Part shown: positions 1 to 7,438 of the stretch, in pieces
Numbering within the stretch: position 1 is the first letter of the stretch
How the letters are laid out: each line of letters opens with the position of its first letter
DNA from: Streptomyces sp. NBC_01428
GTDB taxonomy: Bacteria; Actinomycetota; Actinomycetes; Streptomycetales; Streptomycetaceae
Direction: 5' to 3'
Assembly (NCBI RefSeq): GCF_036231965.1
Contig: NZ_CP109499.1
Span: 6,572,001 to 6,636,000, forward strand
DNA: 64,000 nt
Translations under genes and position numbers: made by a program
Notes under the pieces: generated by a model
Seen by the model: the letters and a program-made list of their open reading frames with translations, nothing else
Told to the model about the DNA's origin: nothing
The model's database searches: none

Positions 1-107
1 AGCGGCTCGTCGGCCTCGACGCGCTCGCCCTCGGCCTTCAGCCAGCGGGTGACGGTGCCCTCGGTGACGCTCTCACCGAGCGCCGGAAGGGTTACGGAAA
101 CCGGCAT
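1..107 (-). CDS. sucB: 2-oxoacid dehydrogenase E2 component (dihydrolipoamide succinyltransferase), N-terminal fragment
   Basis: Only the first 35 codons are inside the window. The translation begins MPVSVTLPALGESVTEGTV, the classic start of the N-terminal lipoyl domain of E2 acyltransferases (LPALGESVTEG motif). The lipoyl domain carries acyl groups between the E1, E2 and E3 subunits of 2-oxoglutarate or related dehydrogenase complexes. The ATG lies 92 bp downstream of lpdA, the E3 subunit, on the same strand, so the two are probably co-transcribed and function in one complex. Succinyl- versus branched-chain or pyruvate-type E2 cannot be separated from this fragment; sucB is the usual neighbour of this lpdA in Streptomyces. 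Confidence 0.85.
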   Translation of the reverse strand, partial: MPVSVTLPALGESVTEGTVTRWLKAEGERVEADEP

Positions 108-199
108 GGTTTCTGTTGCTCCTTACGAATTTTGCGGAAGTCTGTGGTCGTCGCCGCGCCCTGCTCGACGCGGGTGACTGGGGCCGGCCGGGAGGCCGG

Positions 200-1588
200 T
201 CAGTCGTGCGAGTGCAGCGGCTTGCCCGCGAGGGCGAGGTGGGCCTCGCCGAGCGCCTCGCTCTGCGTCGGGTGGGCGTGGATGAGCTGGGCGACCTCGG
301 CCGGCAGCGCTTCCCAGTTGTAGATCAGCTGGGCTTCGCCGACCTGCTCGCCCATGCGGTCGCCGACCATGTGGACGCCGACCACGGCACCGTCCTTCAC
401 CTGGACGAGCTTGATCTCGCCCGAGGTGTTGAGGATCTTGCTCTTGCCGTTGCCCGCCAGGTTGTACTTCAGAGCGACGACCTTGTCCGCGCCGTAGATC
501 TCCTTGGCCTTGGCCTCGGTGATACCCACGGAGGCGACCTCGGGGTGGCAGTACGTCACCCGCGGGACACCGTCGTAGTCGATCGGGACGGTCTTCAGAC
601 CGGCCAGACGCTCCGCCACCAGGATGCCCTCGGCGAAGCCGACGTGCGCGAGCTGGAGCGTCGGGACCAGGTCACCGACGGCGGAGACGGTCGGGACGTT
701 CGTGCGCATGTACTCGTCGACCAGGACGTAGCCGCGGTCCATCGCGACGCCCTGCTCCTCGTAGCCGAGGCCGGCCGAGACCGGGCCGCGGCCGACGGCG
801 ACGAGCAGCACCTCGGCCTCGAACTCCTTGCCGTCGGCGAGGGTGACCTTGACACCGTTCTGGGTGTATTCGGCCTTCGAGAAGAACGTGCCCAGGTTGA
901 ACTTGATGCCGCGCTTGCGGAACGCGCGCTCAAGAAGCTTGGAGGAGTTCTCGTCCTCGAGGGGCGCGAGGTGCTTGAGACCCTCGATGATCGTGACCTC
1001 GGAGCCGAAGGACTTCCACGCGGAGGCGAACTCCACGCCGATGACCCCGCCGCCCAGGATGATCGCGGACTGCGGCACGCGGTCCAGGACGAGGGCGTGG
1101 TCCGAGGAGATGATGCGGTTGCCGTCGATCTCCAGGCCCGGCAGCGACTTCGGCACGGAGCCGGTCGCGAGCAGCACGTGACGGCCCTGGACGCGCTGGC
1201 CGTTCACGTCGACCGAGGTCGGGGACGACAGACGGCCCTCACCCTCGATGTACGTCACCTTGCGGGACGCGATCAGACCCTGCAGACCCTTGTACAGACC
1301 GGAGATGACCCCGTCCTTGTACTTGTGGACCGCGGGTACGTCGATGCCCTCGAAGGTGGCCTTGACGCCGAACTGCTCGCTCTCGCGGGCCTGGTCGGCG
1401 ATCTCGCCCGCGTGCAGCAGGGCCTTGGTGGGGATGCACCCACGGTGCAGGCAGGTACCGCCGACCTTGTCCTTCTCGATCAGGGCGACGTCCAGACCCA
1501 GCTGCGCTCCGCGCAGCGCCGCGGCGTAACCGCCGCTACCACCGCCGAGGATCACTAGGTCGAAAACGGTGCTGGCGTCGTTCGCCAC
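200..1588 (-). CDS. lpdA: dihydrolipoyl dehydrogenase (E3)
   Basis: This FAD-dependent flavoprotein reoxidises dihydrolipoamide on E2 with NAD+, as the shared E3 subunit of 2-oxoacid dehydrogenase complexes. The product has 462 residues, a normal length. It has the FAD dinucleotide motif GGGSGG at about residues 15-20, the redox disulfide CLHRGC at C46/C51, a second nucleotide motif GGGVIGVEFAS, the AVGDL FAD motif, and the C-terminal HAHPTQSE base. The GTG start at 1586-1588 was chosen because GGAGGA lies just upstream and the protein then begins directly before the FAD-binding strand. The reading frame stays open for another 240 codons upstream, but that extension is low-complexity and overlaps pepA. 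Confidence 0.95.
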   Translation of the reverse strand: MANDASTVFDLVILGGGSGGYAAALRGAQLGLDVALIEKDKVGGTCLHRGCIPTKALLHAGEIADQARESEQFGVKATFEGIDVPAVHKYKDGVISGLYKGLQGLIASRKVTYIEGEGRLSSPTSVDVNGQRVQGRHVLLATGSVPKSLPGLEIDGNRIISSDHALVLDRVPQSAIILGGGVIGVEFASAWKSFGSEVTIIEGLKHLAPLEDENSSKLLERAFRKRGIKFNLGTFFSKAEYTQNGVKVTLADGKEFEAEVLLVAVGRGPVSAGLGYEEQGVAMDRGYVLVDEYMRTNVPTVSAVGDLVPTLQLAHVGFAEGILVAERLAGLKTVPIDYDGVPRVTYCHPEVASVGITEAKAKEIYGADKVVALKYNLAGNGKSKILNTSGEIKLVQVKDGAVVGVHMVGDRMGEQVGEAQLIYNWEALPAEVAQLIHAHPTQSEALGEAHLALAGKPLHSHD

Positions 1589-1830
1589 GTCACGTCCTCC
1601 ATGCATGTGCGCCACGCCGGTCTCCAGTGACCGGTCGGCGGCTGGTGTCCGGCCGCTCTTCTTCGGCCCTGTGGTGGGGGCCCTGTCCTGCCGAGAACCC
1701 ATCTTCGCACTTGTCGAGGGCGAGCGAGACGCCGGGCCGGTGTGTGGGACGTCTGATCCATCACGTCGACAGGGTGCGGGGCGGGGCGAACCTGCGGATT
1801 TCGTCGAAGACGAAACCGTCATACGGCCAT

Positions 1831-1870
1831 ACGAACGGCCCCGGGTGCGGGAACACCCGGGGCCGTTCGT
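1831..1870 (-). terminator. hairpin terminator of pepA
   Basis: This is a perfect 17-bp inverted repeat (1831-1847 with 1854-1870) around a 6-nt loop, lying 11 bp past the pepA stop codon. There is no T-tract, as is usual for Streptomyces terminators. It separates pepA from the lpdA transcription unit. The 240 bp between it and the lpdA start should hold the lpdA promoter, but no clear hexamers were recognised. Confidence 0.8.
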
Positions 1871-1881
1871 CGCCCGGAGGA

Positions 1882-3411
1882 TCAGCCCAGGTCGCCTGCC
1901 GCCGTCAGTTCGGCGAGACGGACCAGGGTGCGGACCGCGGAGCCGGTGCCGCCCTTGGGGGTGTAGCCGAAGGGACCGGCCTCGTTGAACGCCGGGCCCG
2001 CGATGTCCACGTGGGCCCAGGTGATGCCCTCGCCGACGAACTCGCGCAGGAACAGACCGGCGACCAGGCCGCCGCCCATCCGCTCGCCCATGTTGGCGAT
2101 GTCGGCGGTGGGGGAGTCCATGCCCTTGCGCAGGTGCTCGGGCAGCGGCATCGGCCAGGACTCCTCGCCGACCTCCTCGGCGGCGTCGACGATCGAGGCG
2201 CGGAACGCGTCGTCGTTGGCCATCACGCCGAAGGTGCGGTTGCCGAGCGCGAGGACCATCGCGCCGGTCAGCGTCGCCACGTCGACGATCGCGTCCGGCT
2301 TCTCCTCGGAGGCCTTCCACAGCGCGTCGGCGAGGACCAGCCGGCCCTCGGCGTCGGTGTTGAGGACCTCGACGGTCTTGCCGCTGTACATGCGCAGCAC
2401 GTCACCCGGGCGGGTGGCGGAGCCCGACGGCATGTTCTCGGCGAGCGCGAGCCAGCCGGTGACGTTGACGTCCAGGCCGAGACGCGCGGCGGTGACGACG
2501 GCGGCGAAGACCGCGGCGGCGCCGGCCATGTCGCACTTCATCGTCTCGTTGTGCCCGGCCGGCTTCAGCGAGATGCCGCCCGAGTCGTAGGTGATGCCCT
2601 TGCCCACGAAGGCGAGGTGCTTCTTCGCCTTCGAGGAGGTGTACGACAGCTTCACCAGGCGCGGACCGGCGGCCGAGCCGGCGCCGACGCCGAGGATGCC
2701 GCCGAAGCCGCCCTTGACGAGCGCCTTCTCGTCGAACACCTGGACCTTGATGCCGTGCTCCTTGCCGGCCGCGGTGGCGACGGCGGCGAAGGACTCCGGG
2801 TTGAGGTCGTTCGGCGGGGTGTTGACGAGGTCGCGGGCGCGGTTCAGCTCGTCGGTCAGGGCGGTGGCGCGCGCGACGGCCGCCTTGTACGCGGCGTCCC
2901 GGGGCTTGCCGCCGAGCAGCGTGACCTCGCCGAGCGGGCCCTTGCCGTTCTTCGCGGAGTCGCCGGAGCGGCCGCTGTCCTTGTACGCGTCGAACGAGTA
3001 CGCGCCGAGCAGCGCGCCCTCGGCGACGGCACCGGCGTCGGCCGCGTCCGTCACGGGCAGCGCGAACGCGGCCTTCTTGGCACCGGCGAGCGCACGGGCG
3101 GCGACACCGGCGGCGCGGCGCAGCGCCTCGGCGCCGAAGCTGTCGTCCTCCTCCGGAGCGGCTCCCAGGCCCACGGCCAGCACGACGGGGGCCTTGAATC
3201 CGGAGGGTGCGGGCAGCTTGGTCACCTCGCCCTCGGAGCCGGAGGCGCCGAGGGTCTCCAGGATTCCGGCGAGCCCGCCGTCGTACGCCTTGTCCACGGC
3301 CTCGGCGCCCGGCGCGACGACCGGGCCCTTGGGGCCCTTCGCGACGCCGACGACGATCGCGTCGGCCCGCAGACCGGACGCTGCGGCGGTGCTGAGAGTG
3401 AGAGCAGTCAC
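1882..3411 (-). CDS. pepA: leucyl aminopeptidase (M17)
   Basis: This cytosolic M17 family dizinc aminopeptidase removes N-terminal residues from peptides. The product has 509 residues, with the variable N-terminal macro-like domain and the catalytic C-terminal domain. The metal- and substrate-binding segments are visible: VGKGITYDSGGISLKP (Lys and Asp ligands), KCDMAGAAAV, and NTDAEGRLVLADAL with the bridging Asp/Glu and catalytic Arg. The GTG start at 3409-3411 follows a GGAAGCGGAG purine tract. It is monocistronic on the minus strand with its own terminator, and divergent from the polysaccharide locus that follows. Confidence 0.95.
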   Translation of the reverse strand: MTALTLSTAAASGLRADAIVVGVAKGPKGPVVAPGAEAVDKAYDGGLAGILETLGASGSEGEVTKLPAPSGFKAPVVLAVGLGAAPEEDDSFGAEALRRAAGVAARALAGAKKAAFALPVTDAADAGAVAEGALLGAYSFDAYKDSGRSGDSAKNGKGPLGEVTLLGGKPRDAAYKAAVARATALTDELNRARDLVNTPPNDLNPESFAAVATAAGKEHGIKVQVFDEKALVKGGFGGILGVGAGSAAGPRLVKLSYTSSKAKKHLAFVGKGITYDSGGISLKPAGHNETMKCDMAGAAAVFAAVVTAARLGLDVNVTGWLALAENMPSGSATRPGDVLRMYSGKTVEVLNTDAEGRLVLADALWKASEEKPDAIVDVATLTGAMVLALGNRTFGVMANDDAFRASIVDAAEEVGEESWPMPLPEHLRKGMDSPTADIANMGERMGGGLVAGLFLREFVGEGITWAHVDIAGPAFNEAGPFGYTPKGGTGSAVRTLVRLAELTAAGDLG

Positions 3412-3668
3412 GGTGGTGAGATCTCCGCTTCCTTGAAAGTTCTTCTGGCCGAGAGAGGTGGGTCGACCGGGCCCGACGGCTGACCCTAGATCCGTCCTCG
3501 GGGGCGGTCCTTGCCGGGGCCCCTGCCAGGAGCCGGGCGAGTACCCGGGACGAGCCTACGCTCGGGCGCGCGTTTCGCTCATTCCTGCGGGCGTTCACCT
3601 GGAGGTGGTGCCATTGTCCGGTTCCCGCCCCTCACTCGTGGTGACCTGAGCAACACTCGTCGTGTTCC

Positions 3669-3751
3669 AGCGGGCACGGCGCCCGCTGCTTTGCATGATT
3701 TCCACAGATCCCTCTCGGTTTCCACCGAAAAGAGGGATCTTCGAGGGGGAG
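3669..3751 (+). promoter_or_regulatory. structured 5' leader of the deacetylase gene (two hairpins plus RBS)
   Basis: The 348-bp divergent region between pepA and the deacetylase gene holds no ORF I would accept. Its proximal part has two hairpins. One is AGCGGGC/GCCCGCT (3669-3687). A larger one has AGATCCCTCT at 3706-3715 pairing with AGAGGGATCT at 3731-3740, and an inner CGGT/ACCG extension. The second ends three bases before the GAGGGGGAG ribosome-binding site (3743-3751). It could be a terminator-like attenuator, an mRNA-stability element or an operator. No promoter hexamers were assigned. Confidence 0.5.
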
Positions 3752-3759
3752 ACGTCGAC

Positions 3760-5787
3760 ATGGCACCGAACACGCACCGAAAGAGAGCGACGGCCGCCGC
3801 CGTGGCGGCCGCCGGACTCCTGGCGCTGGGAGTGGGGGCACCCGGCGCGACCGCGGCGACGACGCCGAGGATCGATCTCAAGGTCCTGGTCGTCGACAAC
3901 GGCGCGGGCCAGGTGGCCGCGATCACCGCCGAGCTGAAGAACAGCGGCATCCCGTACACCACGCTCGACCTGACCGACACGGGCCGCCCGAAGATCGACG
4001 CCGCGTTCCTGAGCGACACCGTGAACGGCGTCCCGCGCGCCAGGTACCAGGGCGTCGTCCTCCCGAACGAGGCGCCGTTCGGCCCGGGTTCGGCCGAGCA
4101 GACCGCCCTGGAGACCTACGAGAAGACCTTCGCCATTCCGCAGGTCGACGCCTACACGTGGGCGCATCCGGAGGTCGGGCTCGACTACACCGACCAGAAC
4201 GGCGGCTGGTCCGGCGTCCTCGACGGCCTCCGTACCCAGGTGACCGCCGCGGGCACCGCGGGACCGTTCCGCTACCTCGACGGACCGCTCACCTTCGAGG
4301 ACAACGACCCCGCGGTGGACGAGAGCTACGGCTACGCGGCGCACCCGAGGGAGGGGTTCACCAGCTATCTGAACGCCCCCACCGGCGGCACGCTGCTCGG
4401 CCAGTACGCGCACGACGGCCGCCGCGAACTCGTGGTGACGTTCGCGTACAACCAGTACCAGAAGCAGTTCAAGGTCCTGGCCCGCGGCATCGTCGAGTGG
4501 CTCACGCAGGGCGTGCACCTCGGGCAGAGCAGGAACTACTTCTCCGTCCACGTCGACGACGTCTTCGCGCCCGACGCCCGCTGGGACTCCCAGCGCAACT
4601 GCACGCCCGGCGACATCGACTGCGCGGGCGGAAACGGCGAGGACAGCACCACGCCGATCCGGATGACCGCCGACGACGCCGCCTACGCGGCCCAGTGGCA
4701 GGCCGCCCACGGCTTCACCCTCGACATGGTCTTCAACGCGGGCGCGGGCGAGGAGTGGAAGAGCGAGAACGGCGGCACCGACGCCCTCGCCACCAGGCTG
4801 CTCGCGGACCGGGCCAAGTACCGCTGGGTGAACCACACCTACACACACCTGTTCCTCGGCTGCGTCCAGGACACCACCACCGTGCCGTGGAGCTGCTCGA
4901 AGAACGCCGACGGCACGACCAAGTACATGAGCCGGGCCGACATCTCCGCCGAGATCTCGCAGAACAACAGCTGGGCCTCCTCGCACGGTCTGTCCACGGA
5001 CCGCACCGAGCTGGTCACCGGCGAGCACTCGGGCCTGCGGACGCTGCCCCAGCAGCCCGACGACAACCCGAACCTGGCGGGCGCCCTGTCCGCGAACGGC
5101 GTCAGATGGACCGGCTCCGACAACTCCCGTGAGCCCGCGCAGCGTTCGGTCGGCAGCGCCCTGACCGTGCCGCGCTACCCGATGAACGTGTACTACAACG
5201 CGGGCCGGGCCGAGGAGATGGCCGACGAGTACAACTGGATCTACACCTCGAAGGCCGACGGCGGCAGCGGCCTCTGCGAGAACAACGCGACGTCCACCTG
5301 CCTGCCGGCCCCGCTGAACACGGCCACCGGCTACGCCGACCACATCGTCCCGCAGGAGGCGCGCACCGCGCTCGGGCACGCCATCGGCAACGACCCACGC
5401 CCGCACTACGTCCACCAGTCCAACCTGGCCGAGGACCGCATCCTCTATCCGGTCCTGGACAAGGTGCTCGCCGACTACCGGGCCCTCTACGCCGACAACG
5501 CCCCGCTGCAGAACCCCCGGCAGAGCGCCATCGGCACCGAGCTGCAGCGCCGCACCGCCTGGCAGGCGGCCCTGGCGGGCGGCAAGGTCACGGCCTACCG
5601 CGTCGGCAACACCGTCACCGTCACCGCCCCGTCCGGCACCCAGATCCCGGTGACCGTGCCGGAGGGGACCAAGAAGCAACTCCTGCTCGGCACGGCCGTG
5701 TTCGGCACCGCGTACGCCGGGCAGCGCAACGACTGGACCACCCCGGAGCTCCTCCAGTCCGCTCTGAAGCTCAACCTGCCCGGCTAG
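3760..5787 (+). CDS. secreted Agd3/CE18-like polysaccharide deacetylase
   Basis: This is a 675-residue exported protein. The N-terminus has basic residues, a hydrophobic core (AAAVAAAGLLALGVGAPGA) and an Ala-x-Ala type cleavage region near residue 30. The body resembles fungal Agd3, the CE18 deacetylase of galactosaminogalactan. An N-terminal alpha/beta domain (KVLVVDNGAGQVAAITAEL) precedes a NodB-type barrel with the metal Asp motif NYFSVHVDDVF at about residues 261-271 and the His motif VNHTYTHLF at about 357-365. A C-terminal beta-rich part follows. The family removes N-acetyl groups from amino-sugar polymers; the exact substrate here is inferred. The ATG was chosen because it has a strong RBS and starts the signal peptide. 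The gene is separated by two hairpins from the glycosyltransferase gene downstream. Confidence 0.75.
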   Translation: MAPNTHRKRATAAAVAAAGLLALGVGAPGATAATTPRIDLKVLVVDNGAGQVAAITAELKNSGIPYTTLDLTDTGRPKIDAAFLSDTVNGVPRARYQGVVLPNEAPFGPGSAEQTALETYEKTFAIPQVDAYTWAHPEVGLDYTDQNGGWSGVLDGLRTQVTAAGTAGPFRYLDGPLTFEDNDPAVDESYGYAAHPREGFTSYLNAPTGGTLLGQYAHDGRRELVVTFAYNQYQKQFKVLARGIVEWLTQGVHLGQSRNYFSVHVDDVFAPDARWDSQRNCTPGDIDCAGGNGEDSTTPIRMTADDAAYAAQWQAAHGFTLDMVFNAGAGEEWKSENGGTDALATRLLADRAKYRWVNHTYTHLFLGCVQDTTTVPWSCSKNADGTTKYMSRADISAEISQNNSWASSHGLSTDRTELVTGEHSGLRTLPQQPDDNPNLAGALSANGVRWTGSDNSREPAQRSVGSALTVPRYPMNVYYNAGRAEEMADEYNWIYTSKADGGSGLCENNATSTCLPAPLNTATGYADHIVPQEARTALGHAIGNDPRPHYVHQSNLAEDRILYPVLDKVLADYRALYADNAPLQNPRQSAIGTELQRRTAWQAALAGGKVTAYRVGNTVTVTAPSGTQIPVTVPEGTKKQLLLGTAVFGTAYAGQRNDWTTPELLQSALKLNLPG

Positions 5788-5809
5788 AGGAGCAGCCTCG
5801 CGGCTCGAC

Positions 5810-5880
5810 GCGCACCCCGGTCCGACCGGCCGGGGTGCGCGTCCGAGCCGTGCAACCGGAGGGCCGGGGGCGCCCTCCGG
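5810..5880 (+). terminator. two hairpins between the deacetylase and glycosyltransferase genes
   Basis: The first hairpin pairs GCGCACCCCGG (5810-5820) perfectly with its complement at 5830-5840. The second pairs CCGGAGGGC (5856-5864) with GCCCTCCGG (5872-5880). Together they look like a terminator followed by a second stem near the RBS (GGGGGG at 5895-5900) of the next gene. Expression of the glycosyltransferase operon may be partly uncoupled from the deacetylase by read-through, or driven by a separate promoter here. Confidence 0.55.
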
Positions 5881-5908
5881 ACGGAACCGTCCCAGGGGGG
5901 AACCGCGC

Positions 5909-7438
5909 ATGATGCGCACCGGCCGTCATGTCACCATGCTCACCGAAGGCACCTACCCGCACGTCCACGGCGGGGTCAGCACCTGGTGCGACCAGCTCGT
6001 CAAGGGCATGCCCGAGGTCGACTTCCACATCGTCTCGCTCACCGGCAGCGGCCGCGAACCCGTGACGTGGGACCTGCCGCCCAACGTCTACCGGCACACC
6101 TCGGTGCCCACCTGGGGCCCGCGGCCCGGCCGCACCCGGGCACCCCTGGGCCGTGCCCGCCGCCGCTTCACCGACACCTACGAGCGGTTCCTGCTCGCCT
6201 TCCTCGACCCGGATCCGGACCGGCCCGGGGACTTCGGCGACGCCCTGTACGAACTGGCCGTCCTCGCCCGCGACGGACGCCTCTCCGCCGCCCTGCGCGG
6301 CGAGGCCGCCCTGCGCTCCCTGATGTGGATCTGGACCCTGCCGCACCTGCCGACGGCAGCCGCCGCGCCCACCGTGCACGACGCGCTCACGGCGACGGAC
6401 CTGCTGGAACACGCGCTGCGCCCGCTCGGCGTCCGCGTCCCCGAGGACTCCGTCGCCCACGCCGTCAGCAGCGGCCTCGCCACCCTGCCCGCGCTCGCGG
6501 CGCACCACCTCGACGGCGTCCCGTTCCTGCTCACCGAGCACGGCATCTACCTGCGCGAGCGCTACCTCGGCTACCGCGCCGCCGAACAGCGCTGGCCCGT
6601 CAAGGCGTTCATGCTCGGCTTCTACCGCGAACTGAACTCCCTGGGCTACCGCGCCGCCGACCTCATCACGCCCTGCAACCAGTACAACCGGCGCTGGGAG
6701 GAGCGCGGCGGCGCCGACGGCGACCGGATCCGCACGGTCTACAACGGCGTCGACCCGCACGCCTTCCCGCACGCGGGCCCCGAACCCGCCGTGCCCACCC
6801 TCACCTGGTGCGGCCGCGTCGACCCCATCAAGGACCTGGAGACCCTGCTGCGCGCCTACGGCATGGTGCGCGCCGAACTCCCCGACACCCGGCTGCGGTT
6901 GTTCGGCCCCGTACCACCCGGCGGGGAGGCGTACCGGACCCGCCTGGAGAAGCTCGCCGCCGAACTGGGCGTCACCGACGGGCTGACCTTCGAGGGCCGC
7001 ATCAGCGAGGTGTGGCGGGCCTACGCGGCCGGGCACGTCGTCATGCTGTCGTCCATCTCCGAGGGCTTCCCCTTCTCCATCATCGAGGCGATGTCGTGCG
7101 GCCGGACGACGGTCTCCACGGACGTCGGCGGGGTCCGCGAGGCGGTCGGGGACACCGGCCTCGTCGTCCCGCCGCGCGAACCGGAGAAGATGGCGGCCGC
7201 CGCCCTCACCCTGCTCCGCGACGACGAACGGCGCGCGGAACTGGGTGAGTCGGCCCGGCAGCGGGTCATCGACCGGTTCACGCTGCGCCGTTCCGTCGAC
7301 GCCTTCCGGACGATCTACCAGGAGCTCGCCGGACGGCCCGCGGTCTACGAGCCCACCGTCGAGACCGTCGCCGACTGGACCGTCGAACTCCGCGACCCCT
7401 GGTACCAGGCCGTCGCCACGGACGGGACCGGCCGGTGA
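5909..7438 (+). CDS. PelF-like GT4 glycosyltransferase
   Basis: This is a 509-residue cytosolic retaining glycosyltransferase of the PelF type (DUF3492 N-terminal domain plus GT4 C-terminal domain). Diagnostic segments are the N-terminal MLTEGTYPHVHGGVSTWCDQ, the central LLTEHGIYLRER (about residues 207-218), the donor-domain start CGRVDPIKDLETLLRAY, and the GT4 E-x7-E motif in SEGFPFSIIEAMSCG (about 383-397). PelF uses UDP-sugars to polymerise the GalNAc/GlcNAc-type Pel polysaccharide, so this is the probable polymerase of the locus. The gene starts with tandem ATG codons after a GGGGGG RBS. Its stop overlaps the next start by 4 bp (GTGA), implying translational coupling to the membrane protein. 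Confidence 0.8.
   Translation: MMRTGRHVTMLTEGTYPHVHGGVSTWCDQLVKGMPEVDFHIVSLTGSGREPVTWDLPPNVYRHTSVPTWGPRPGRTRAPLGRARRRFTDTYERFLLAFLDPDPDRPGDFGDALYELAVLARDGRLSAALRGEAALRSLMWIWTLPHLPTAAAAPTVHDALTATDLLEHALRPLGVRVPEDSVAHAVSSGLATLPALAAHHLDGVPFLLTEHGIYLRERYLGYRAAEQRWPVKAFMLGFYRELNSLGYRAADLITPCNQYNRRWEERGGADGDRIRTVYNGVDPHAFPHAGPEPAVPTLTWCGRVDPIKDLETLLRAYGMVRAELPDTRLRLFGPVPPGGEAYRTRLEKLAAELGVTDGLTFEGRISEVWRAYAAGHVVMLSSISEGFPFSIIEAMSCGRTTVSTDVGGVREAVGDTGLVVPPREPEKMAAAALTLLRDDERRAELGESARQRVIDRFTLRRSVDAFRTIYQELAGRPAVYEPTVETVADWTVELRDPWYQAVATDGTGR

Noticed and set aside
1589..2320. 240-codon N-terminal extension of lpdA
   Set aside because: The extension overlaps pepA antisense frames, is Arg/Gly-rich and lies upstream of a strong RBS and family-consistent GTG start.
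3511..3759. Longer N-terminus for the deacetylase
   Set aside because: The extra residues are not conserved-looking, cross the leader hairpin and would bury the signal peptide in the interior.
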